DNA from: Acidimicrobiia bacterium | Lineage (GTDB): Bacteria > Actinomycetota > Acidimicrobiia > IMCC26256 > JAENVU01 | Assembly: GCA_016650415.1 (NCBI GenBank) | Contig: JAENVU010000338.1 | Coordinates: 1 to 5,216, forward strand | Direction of reading: 5' to 3' | DNA length: 5,216 nucleotides | Shown here: positions 1 through 4,907 of the stretch, one piece after another | How positions within the stretch are numbered: the stretch's first letter is position 1 | Layout: the number at the start of each line of letters is the position of its first letter | The notes under the pieces: model-generated | What the model saw: the letters and a program-made list of their open reading frames with translations, nothing else | What the model was told of the DNA's origin: nothing | Database searches by the model: none | Position numbers and translations under genes: made by a program

Positions 1-926
1 ACCGCGATGCGGAGCACCCAACCGGTTGCGCCGATCCCCATGGCATCCCAGACGTACCACCGCAGTCGAGCGGCGCGGTCGCCGAGTTCGTCGGGGTCGA
101 GCGGCCACTTCGTCCCGAGGTCCACGAGTTCGGCGAGCACCATCCAGGCGTCGAGCCGGCCGGCGGCCGCGCCACGACGCCGGCCGTGGGCACCACCACT
201 CGCTCCGGCCCAGCCCAGCCAGGCGAGGGCGGTGGCGAGGTCGACTTCGGCCACGCGCACCTCAGGACCGTCGAGCTCGCCGATCGCCGCGCGGGCATCG
301 CCCCGTACCGCGACCGTCGTGGCATCACCGTCTGCGGTCCACGGGTGCACGAGGTCCCGCAACGTGCGGGCCACTCCGGTCTGAGTGATGCGTTCGGCCC
401 CGGCCTTCACCTCCGTGAGCGCGCCCGGCGGGGTGGGGCCGGGAGACGGGAAGTCGGCACTGTCGGATCGATACTCCGCGACGGGATACGCCGGCTCCCA
501 GGTGCAGAGCCGCGCGGGGATCTCCAAGGGATCCGGGCCGGGCATCGTCACGTCGGACAGGTCGGCGCCCCGCACGACACATTCGTGCAGACACATCGCC
601 GCGGTGGGCGTTGCGGGAACGTACGGCGCGAGGTCCATCCAAGAATGCCCGGCCGCGGCGACCTCGGCGAGCGGGCCGAGACCGAACTGGCCGGCGATAT
701 CGGTGAGCATCCGGGCCGCGAACTCGGCCGGTGCCTCGAGTGCGAGCCGGTATTCCGCATTGTTCGCCGCCGGCCAGAGCTGCTTGCCCCGCTCGACCGC
801 CTTCCGGCAGCGATCGCGCAGCTCGACCAGGGCGGACCAATCGCGCGCGTCGCAGAGCCGATCGGTGGCACGCAGGATCTCATCGAGGTCACCGATCTCG
901 ACGAGATCGCGCAGGTCTTCGGTCAT
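1..926 (-). CDS. Conserved hypothetical protein (C-terminus beyond window)
   Basis: The frame is open from an ATG at 926 down to the window edge: 308 complete codons with no stop, so the C-terminus is missing. The product looks soluble; I see no signal peptide or membrane segment. The N-terminus is acidic and helical (MTEDLRDLVEIGDLDEIL), followed by a basic helix rich in R/K around residues 36-50. A Pro/Gly-rich linker lies near 127-170. The most family-like part is a Gly/Ala/Arg-rich stretch at about 241-257 (GASGGAHG, then RRRG), preceded by ALAWLGWA and followed by an LRWYVWDA segment near 288-295. From memory this matches a family common in Acidimicrobiia and related actinobacteria with no assigned function, possibly listed as DUF6183; I could not check this. 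I name no catalytic residues. There is no convincing Shine-Dalgarno before the ATG, but a -10-like hexamer lies 8 nt upstream, which fits a leaderless transcript. That the gene is real is supported by consistent high-GC codon bias over 900 bases. Confidence 0.85.
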   Translation of the reverse strand, partial: MTEDLRDLVEIGDLDEILRATDRLCDARDWSALVELRDRCRKAVERGKQLWPAANNAEYRLALEAPAEFAARMLTDIAGQFGLGPLAEVAAAGHSWMDLAPYVPATPTAAMCLHECVVRGADLSDVTMPGPDPLEIPARLCTWEPAYPVAEYRSDSADFPSPGPTPPGALTEVKAGAERITQTGVARTLRDLVHPWTADGDATTVAVRGDARAAIGELDGPEVRVAEVDLATALAWLGWAGASGGAHGRRRGAAAGRLDAWMVLAELVDLGTKWPLDPDELGDRAARLRWYVWDAMGIGATGWVLRIA

Positions 927-934
927 TCGTCGCA

Positions 935-940
935 GTCTTA
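935..940 (-). promoter_or_regulatory. Candidate -10 element, leaderless hypothetical gene
   Basis: On the minus strand this reads TAAGAC and ends 8 nt before the ATG at 926. That spacing would put the transcription start at or next to the start codon, as in leaderless actinobacterial genes. The match to TANNNT is imperfect (final C instead of T), and I see no clear -35. This is inference from spacing and the absence of a Shine-Dalgarno. Confidence 0.25.
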
Positions 941-960
941 CCGCTCGGCGGGCTCACGGG

Positions 961-1722
961 GTGCTGCGGCGGCGGCACCTGCAGTCGACCGAACGCGCCC
1001 CGACCGAATCCCGAACCCGTGAACCGATCTGGTCCCCTCGCGCGACAACCCGTCAGGACCGCCGGGCGACCATCCGCGAGGACGAAGGGGCCGAGGGAAT
1101 CTCGATCGGCGACGCCACCGTCTGGGAGGGTGATTCCGGCCAAGGCTTCGCGAAACTGACACTGACCCTCGACGCGCCTCGCGCCGAGGATGTCTTCGTG
1201 GATCTCGTGATCACCGACCTCACCGCGACCAACTTCGACGATTTCAAGTCGCGGGCCAAGCGAGTACGTGTCCGCGCCGGACGCGTTCGGGCCGTGCTCT
1301 CGACCACGGTCCTCGGCGACACGACTCCCGAACTCGACGAGTCGTTCGCAGTGGCATTGACCGGAACCGGGGCCAGCGGCGTTCTCGTCGCCGACGACGT
1401 CGGCCTGGTCGTGATCGCGGACGATGAACCGCCGGCGACGTTGGCGATGTACCGGCCGGGGTCGCCGACGAATCTGATGGCGATACGGGACGTCACCGAC
1501 CACGAGTTGGTGCATCTCACCTGGACTGCGCCCGTTCCCAACAGCGGGCCCCCCACCACCAGCTATCGAGTCGTCGCCAATGGGGTTCCGGTGGGAACCC
1601 CGACTCAGGCAGCACTCGACGTTCCGTTGCGTTCGACGGTGTCGTCCACCATCCAGGTCTGGGCCAGGAACTCGGTGGGAGAGAGCATCCTCCCGGCCAC
1701 GGTCGTGCTTCCCGCCGGATGA
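961..1722 (+). CDS. Calx-beta + fibronectin type III protein, probable 5'-truncated remnant
   Basis: The conserved part starts near nt 1066 and ends at the TGA at 1720-1722. Counting from the GTG at 961 (253 aa), residues about 46-156 form one Calx-beta domain: it opens ISIGDATVWEGDSG, has the DTTPELDESFAVAL core and closes with VVIADDE. Residues about 166-253 form one fibronectin type III domain, opening PGSPTNLMA, with LTWTAP, YRVVANGV and VWARNSVG strands. Such proteins are normally long, secreted and repeat-bearing, acting at the cell surface in adhesion or calcium binding. Here there is no signal peptide, and residues 1-35 are Arg-rich and unlike either domain. Just before the domain, ATIREDEG at 1066-1089 looks like the closing strand of a preceding Calx-beta repeat. 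The only in-frame start candidate downstream of the neighbouring gene is the GTG at 961, which has no Shine-Dalgarno. I therefore infer that this is the 3' end of a larger gene, perhaps no longer expressed. The domains are well supported; the start is not. Confidence 0.6.
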   Translation: MLRRRHLQSTERAPTESRTREPIWSPRATTRQDRRATIREDEGAEGISIGDATVWEGDSGQGFAKLTLTLDAPRAEDVFVDLVITDLTATNFDDFKSRAKRVRVRAGRVRAVLSTTVLGDTTPELDESFAVALTGTGASGVLVADDVGLVVIADDEPPATLAMYRPGSPTNLMAIRDVTDHELVHLTWTAPVPNSGPPTTSYRVVANGVPVGTPTQAALDVPLRSTVSSTIQVWARNSVGESILPATVVLPAG

Positions 1723-1749
1723 TCTGATTCCGGCAGGAACCCGCTCCCC

Positions 1750-2850
1750 CTAGAGCACACTCACGCCGGATTCGACCTTGACCCTGAGCGCGCGACCGAG
1801 CCGATCACGGTGGAAGGACGCGTCGCCGAAACTGACCTGATCGAACTGGGCGCGCTTCATGTACAGATGCAGGTCGTGCTCCCAGGTGAACCCGATGCCA
1901 CCGTGGACCTGGAGCGCACTGGCCATGACCCGCTTCGAAGCGTCGGTAGCCCAGATCTTCGCGGTCGACGCCGCGATCGACGCGTCGGGGTCGCCGACAC
2001 TCAGGCACCACGCCGCCCAGTAGGCGCTGGACCGGATGCCCTCGACGTCGACCAGCATGTCGGCACACCGATGTTTGACGGCCTGGAACGAGCCGATCGG
2101 TCGACCGAACTGGACCCGCTCCTTCGCGTATTCGACGGCCAGAGTCATTGCGACCTCACTCGCACCGAGCAGCTCGATCGACGCGGCCGTCGCCGCCACA
2201 TCCAGGAGGAACTCGACGAGCTCGGGTCCACCGATCCGGCGAGCGGGGACGCCGTCGAAGTCGAATCGGCCCAGCGGTCGGCTGAGATCCATGGCGGAGT
2301 CGCGTGCGGGTCGCACGTCGGCATCGATCTCGACCACGAAGACGCCTGACCCATCGCGCGACCCATCGCCCGACCCATCGGCCTCGGCCGCCACCACGAT
2401 CGCCATGGTCGCGACCGACGCAAACGCGACGGGATCGGAACGCCCGGTGATGCGGTGATCGCTCGCGGCCGTGAGTGAACCCGGTCGGGGGCTCCACACG
2501 ACACATGCGGGCGCACCCGTGAGCAGTCGTGACACCAGCTCAGCGTCGTCCGCACGGTGCGCCACCGCGATCGCAATCGCATTCTGCGTCCAGGGTGTCG
2601 GATTCGTGTGACGACCCGTCTCCTCCATGAGCACCGCCAGCTCGACGAGCCCGAACCCGAGACCTCCGTCGGACTCCGGGAGTGCGACACCCAACCAGCC
2701 CAGATCGACCATCGCCGCCCACAGCTCGGCATCCCATCCGGAGGCCGATTCGTGCGCGGCCCGAATCCGACGGGGCGGACACTGATCGTCGAGGAACTCT
2801 CGAGCCGCATCCCGCAACGCGAGTTGGTCGGGCGACAGGTCGAAGTCCAT
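1750..2850 (-). CDS. Acyl-CoA dehydrogenase, short (FadE28-like) subunit type
   Basis: 366 aa, complete, ATG at 2850. Members of this flavoprotein family oxidise acyl-CoA to trans-2-enoyl-CoA in the cytoplasm, passing electrons to ETF. The N-terminal helical domain opens MDFDLSPDQLALRD and has GWLGVALPESDGGLGFG at 51-67. The middle beta domain covers about 115-200. The C-terminal helical domain carries ERVQFGRPIGSFQAVKH at 244-260 and QVHGGIGFTWEHDL at 314-327, both family signatures. Where many homologues have the catalytic Glu (YEGT), this protein has SFGD at 340-343. The isovaleryl-CoA-dehydrogenase-type Glu position, by hand alignment, falls on Ala near 220. This fits the short subunits of heteromeric acyl-CoA dehydrogenases, such as mycobacterial FadE28/FadE29, in which the two subunits share the active site. 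The longer homologue starting at 4908 is a possible partner. A Gly/Asp/Ser-rich loop at 157-169 comes from a tandem repeat. The gene ends 27 nt from the Calx-beta frame and diverges from gltA. The substrate is not predictable from this sequence. Confidence 0.93.
   Translation of the reverse strand: MDFDLSPDQLALRDAAREFLDDQCPPRRIRAAHESASGWDAELWAAMVDLGWLGVALPESDGGLGFGLVELAVLMEETGRHTNPTPWTQNAIAIAVAHRADDAELVSRLLTGAPACVVWSPRPGSLTAASDHRITGRSDPVAFASVATMAIVVAAEADGSGDGSRDGSGVFVVEIDADVRPARDSAMDLSRPLGRFDFDGVPARRIGGPELVEFLLDVAATAASIELLGASEVAMTLAVEYAKERVQFGRPIGSFQAVKHRCADMLVDVEGIRSSAYWAAWCLSVGDPDASIAASTAKIWATDASKRVMASALQVHGGIGFTWEHDLHLYMKRAQFDQVSFGDASFHRDRLGRALRVKVESGVSVL
2348..2383. repeat. Three 12-bp tandem repeats inside the acyl-CoA dehydrogenase
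   Basis: Three consecutive units on the plus strand, GACCCATCGCGC, GACCCATCGCCC and GACCCATCGGCC, differ only at positions 10-11. Being a multiple of three, they keep the frame and encode the Gly-Ser/Asp-rich stretch at residues about 157-169 of the minus-strand protein. They sit in a surface loop of the beta domain between IVVAAE and VFVVEID. Replication slippage could change the copy number without breaking the protein. Confidence 0.9.
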
Positions 2851-2859
2851 GGTCGGGCG

Positions 2860-2865
2860 ACCCTA
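2860..2865 (-). promoter_or_regulatory. Candidate -10 element for the short acyl-CoA dehydrogenase
   Basis: The minus strand reads TAGGGT, matching TANNNT, and ends 9 nt before the ATG at 2850. The spacing suggests a leaderless or nearly leaderless transcript. The AGGG inside could instead be read as a weak Shine-Dalgarno with long (about 10 nt) spacing. No clear -35 was found. Confidence 0.3.
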
Positions 2866-2901
2866 GTTCGGCTCGTGACGTCGTTCCCCGGCTCCACTGG
2901 G

Positions 2902-2907
2902 TAGATT
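2902..2907 (+). promoter_or_regulatory. Candidate -10 element for gltA
   Basis: TAGATT matches TANNNT and lies 36 nt before the GTG start, giving a leader of roughly 30 nt. I found no good -35 at 16-18 nt upstream. It overlaps the last base of the left inner inverted-repeat arm, so a protein bound there would interfere with the polymerase. Confidence 0.3.
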
Positions 2908-2932
2908 GCGAAGGACGAGGACCCAGACTGCC

Positions 2933-2938
2933 GAGGAG
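2933..2938 (+). promoter_or_regulatory. gltA: Ribosome binding site of gltA
   Basis: GAGGAG ends 5 nt before the GTG at 2944 and decides that start. No ATG close by in the same frame offers an alternative, and the protein N-terminus from this GTG fits the family. Confidence 0.75.
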
Positions 2939-2943
2939 CCAGA

Positions 2944-4242
2944 GTGACCGAAGAGACGCCCGCATACTTCCGCCACGGCGACTCCGAGATCGAGCTTCCC
3001 GTCGTGAGGGGCACCGAGGACGAGTTGGGCGTCGACATCGCCAAACTCCGGGCGACGACCGGCATGATCACTCTCGACTACGGGTTCGTGAACACCGGCG
3101 CGACCGAGTCGGCGATCACCTACATCGACGGCGATGCGGGAATCCTGCGCTACCGGGGAATACCGATCGAGCAACTCGTCGAGCGCGATTCACCGAGCTT
3201 CCTGGAGACCTCGTACCTGCTGATCTACGGCCACCTCCCGACCCTCGACGAGCTCGACGAGTGGCGATTCGGGATCCGGCGCCACACCCTCCTCCACGAG
3301 GACTTCAAGAGCTTCTTCGGGGGATTCCCGAAGGACGCCCACCCCATGGCCGTGCTCTCGAGCGCGGTCAGTGCGCTCTCGACCTTCTACCAGGACAGTG
3401 AGGATCCTCACGACGCCGACCAGGTGCAGCTCTCGATCCAGCGACTCATGGCGAAGATGCCCACGATCGCCGCGTACTCGTACAAGAAGTCGATCGGTCA
3501 GCCGTTCCTCTACCCGAACAACGAACTCGACCTGATCGAGAACTTCCTCACCATGACCTTCGCGGTTCCGTCGGAGTCGTACGAGGTCTCGCCGACGATC
3601 GTCCACGCCCTGAAGCAGCTGCTCATCCTCCATGCCGATCACGAGCAGAACTGTTCGACGTCCACCGTGCGGATGGTCGGCTCCTCCGACGCGAACCTGT
3701 TCGCGAGTGTGGCCGCCGGCATCAACGCACTGTGGGGCCCGCTCCACGGCGGCGCCAACCAGGCGGTCCTCGAGATGCTCGAGAGCATGCACCGCGACGG
3801 CGGCGACATCGACCACTACGTCCGCATGGCCAAGGACCCCGATTCCAAGTTCCGACTCTCGGGGTTCGGCCACCGCGTGTACAAGAACTACGACCCGCGC
3901 GCCCGCATCCTCGCCGGCACTGCCGAACGGGTCATCGGCGAACTCGCCGGCCACGACGACCTGCTCGACCTCGCGCGGAGGCTCGAGGAAGTCGCGCTCA
4001 CCGACCCGTATTTCGTGGACCGCAAGCTCTATCCGAACGTCGACTTCTACTCCGGGCTCATCTACCGGGCGATGGGGTTCCCCACCAAGATGTACACGGT
4101 GCTCTTCGCCATGGGTCGGCTCCCCGGCTGGATCGCCCACTGGAAAGAGATGATGGAGAGCGACCGCACGAAGATCGGTCGACCCCGCCAGATCTACACC
4201 GGCCCGACCGAGAACCACTACGTCGCGGTCGAGGACCGCTAG
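2944..4242 (+). CDS. gltA: Citrate synthase (type II, GltA)
   Basis: 432 aa, complete, GTG start with a good Shine-Dalgarno. It condenses acetyl-CoA with oxaloacetate to citrate and CoA, the entry step of the TCA cycle, in the cytoplasm. The N-terminal beta-rich domain of hexameric GltA enzymes is present (ELPVVRGTEDELGVDIAKLR at 17-36), then GFVNTGATESAITYIDGD at 47-64 and ILRYRGIPIEQL at 67-78. Catalytic and binding residues by motif: His233 in LHADHEQNCSTS, His268 in LWGPLHGGANQ, His310 and Arg319 in GFGHRVYKNYDPRA, Asp367 in YPNVDFYSG, Arg392 in GRLPGWIAHW, and Arg413/Arg415 in IGRPRQIYTG. Both active-site His and the Asp are intact. The length matches actinobacterial GltA (about 430 aa) rather than the shorter methylcitrate synthases. 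It stands alone: divergent from an acyl-CoA dehydrogenase, with which it shares a 93-bp control region, and tail to tail with a prepilin gene. Beta-oxidation would supply its acetyl-CoA. Nothing in the coding sequence looks damaged. Confidence 0.98.
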   Translation: MTEETPAYFRHGDSEIELPVVRGTEDELGVDIAKLRATTGMITLDYGFVNTGATESAITYIDGDAGILRYRGIPIEQLVERDSPSFLETSYLLIYGHLPTLDELDEWRFGIRRHTLLHEDFKSFFGGFPKDAHPMAVLSSAVSALSTFYQDSEDPHDADQVQLSIQRLMAKMPTIAAYSYKKSIGQPFLYPNNELDLIENFLTMTFAVPSESYEVSPTIVHALKQLLILHADHEQNCSTSTVRMVGSSDANLFASVAAGINALWGPLHGGANQAVLEMLESMHRDGGDIDHYVRMAKDPDSKFRLSGFGHRVYKNYDPRARILAGTAERVIGELAGHDDLLDLARRLEEVALTDPYFVDRKLYPNVDFYSGLIYRAMGFPTKMYTVLFAMGRLPGWIAHWKEMMESDRTKIGRPRQIYTGPTENHYVAVEDR

Positions 4243-4248
4243 CCGCGC

Positions 4249-4270
4249 GTCGTTCCGGGGCGGAACCGAC
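4249..4270. terminator. Candidate bidirectional hairpin between gltA and the prepilin gene
   Basis: The stem arms are GTCGTTCC (4249-4256) and GGAAC-C-GAC (4262-4270), eight pairs with one bulged C at 4267 and a GGGGC loop. It lies in the 42-nt gap between two convergent stops, where a shared terminator is expected. There is no T-run on either side, so it is not a canonical intrinsic terminator; actinobacterial terminators often lack one. Confidence 0.4.
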
Positions 4271-4284
4271 GGTCACGGGATCGG

Positions 4285-4824
4285 CTACCAGCCGCGGGCC
4301 CAGTCGCCGCCGACCGCGGCGTGCTCGTCCGCGGGCGTCGCCGTCGGGATCGCGGCCACGTCGGAGGCCTGGCACCGTGCGAGGCCGAGGTTCTGGTACA
4401 CCGTTCCCGCCGCGTTCGCGGCATCGCCGATGACGTAACAGATTCCCGAGTCCGACCGCGAGGCAAGCACGATCGCGCTCCCGCGGTTGTCGACCGACAC
4501 CACCTTGGGGTCCAGCGATGCGCCGACGGTGAATCGCAAACTCGGCTCAGCCTTGGTCAACGCAGTGGGGTCGGCGTCGGCGAAGTTGTCGGTCTCGGCC
4601 CGGATCGCCTTCGCGTTGGTCACGGCGATCCGCAGACTCGCCTGGGCCGATCGGTCTTCCGCGCTCTTCTTGGCGCCGTTCAGCGCGGGAATGCCCAGGA
4701 GCATCAGGATCCCGATGATCATCACGACCAGCGTGACCTCGATCAACGTCAAGCCGCTGGCGTTCCGCGCGAGCCGCACGCGCCGTCGCCGGGCGGTCCG
4801 CTGAAATTCTTCCTCACTGGTCAC
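4285..4824 (-). CDS. Type IV prepilin-like protein (class III signal peptide)
   Basis: 179 aa from the GTG at 4824. The basic leader ends ARNASG; the peptidase site is Gly24 followed by LTLIEV, with Glu29 at +5, and then an unbroken hydrophobic helix to about residue 45 (VTLVVMIIGILMLLGIPAL). This is the prepilin/pseudopilin signature: cleavage and N-methylation by PilD-type peptidase, then assembly into a pilus or pseudopilus through the membrane helix. The +1 residue is Leu rather than the usual Phe. The rest is a small soluble head with two Cys (129 and 151) likely forming a disulfide-closed loop, ending in a polar Ala/Gly/Asp tail. I chose the GTG because TGAGGA lies 5 nt upstream; an ATG at 4836 would add four residues but has no Shine-Dalgarno. 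No pilus ATPase, platform protein, peptidase or second pilin is visible, so it may be an orphan minor pilin. It converges on gltA and diverges from the acyl-CoA dehydrogenase at 4908. The class is clear; the specific role is unknown. Confidence 0.88.
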   Translation of the reverse strand: MTSEEEFQRTARRRRVRLARNASGLTLIEVTLVVMIIGILMLLGIPALNGAKKSAEDRSAQASLRIAVTNAKAIRAETDNFADADPTALTKAEPSLRFTVGASLDPKVVSVDNRGSAIVLASRSDSGICYVIGDAANAAGTVYQNLGLARCQASDVAAIPTATPADEHAAVGGDWARGW

Positions 4825-4829
4825 AACGG

Positions 4830-4835
4830 TCCTCA
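4830..4835 (-). promoter_or_regulatory. Ribosome binding site deciding the prepilin start
   Basis: TGAGGA on the minus strand lies 5 nt before GTG (4824-4822). It overlaps the competing ATG at 4836-4834. The spacing favours the GTG, as in the two plus-strand genes that also use GTG with a purine-rich site. Confidence 0.55.
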
Positions 4836-4860
4836 TCGGCCATTCCGCTCGGGTCTTGAG

Positions 4861-4888
4861 TCGAGAACGATCGCCCGGGCGCTACCCT
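4861..4888 (+). promoter_or_regulatory. Candidate promoter of the right-hand acyl-CoA dehydrogenase
   Basis: A -10-like TACCCT lies at 4883-4888 and a weak -35-like TCGAGA at 4861-4866, 16 nt apart. TTGAGT at 4856-4861 is a better -35 sequence but spaced at 21 nt. The leader would be short, with the Shine-Dalgarno at 4896. A 10-bp palindrome fills much of the spacer. Confidence 0.3.
4872..4881. repeat. 10-bp perfect palindrome in the divergent control region
   Basis: CGCCCGGGCG is its own reverse complement. It lies between the candidate -35 and -10 of the gene at 4908, a typical place for a repressor operator. Short GC palindromes are common in GC-rich DNA, so a function is only possible. 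Confidence 0.3.
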
Positions 4889-4895
4889 GCCGGCC

Positions 4896-4901
4896 GGAGG
4901 A
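4896..4901 (+). promoter_or_regulatory. Ribosome binding site of the right-hand acyl-CoA dehydrogenase
   Basis: GGAGGA ends 6 nt before the GTG at 4908. It is the strongest Shine-Dalgarno in the window and fixes the start. Confidence 0.75.
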
Positions 4902-4907
4902 CCGCAC

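Larger units (their letters stand above)
2890..2940 (+). promoter_or_regulatory. Nested inverted repeats in the gltA leader
   Basis: Two perfect 6-bp inverted repeats are nested. The outer arms are GGCTCC (2890-2895) and GGAGCC (2935-2940); the inner arms are CTGGGT (2897-2902) and ACCCAG (2921-2926), around an 18-nt loop. The internal loop is asymmetric (1 nt left, 8 nt right). The right outer arm overlaps the gltA Shine-Dalgarno, so an RNA fold would hide it. If transcription starts downstream of the TAGATT hexamer, only the right arms are transcribed and the repeats could act only as DNA sites. The repeats are seen directly; their function is inference. Confidence 0.35.

Noticed and set aside
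186..1022. Long plus-strand open frames opposite the hypothetical gene, including the upstream extension of the Calx-beta frame to 385
   Set aside because: They are Arg/Gly/Ser-rich shadow frames. The minus-strand frame has natural composition and a recognisable family pattern, so the Calx-beta frame cannot genuinely extend back to 385.
1723..1749. Possible terminator TTCC-GGCA-GGAA between the Calx-beta frame and the acyl-CoA dehydrogenase
   Set aside because: The stem is only 4 bp with no T-run; too weak to call, although a terminator is expected between convergent genes.
2876..2883. GACGTC palindrome in the gltA upstream region, resembling a cAMP-response-type site
   Set aside because: A 6-bp palindrome is expected by chance, and bacterial CRP sites have a different, longer consensus.
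2145..3071. 308-codon minus-strand frame overlapping the short acyl-CoA dehydrogenase and the gltA start
   Set aside because: It has Ser/Arg-rich low-complexity composition and overlaps two well-supported genes; it is a GC-bias artefact.
3190..4218. 342-codon open frame antisense to gltA
   Set aside because: It mirrors the GC-biased codon pattern of citrate synthase, has low-complexity Val/Glu/Arg composition and no family resemblance. gltA on the other strand is certain.
3732..4433. Plus-strand frame across the end of gltA and into the prepilin gene
   Set aside because: It is almost entirely Arg/Pro/Ala and spans two real genes in other frames.
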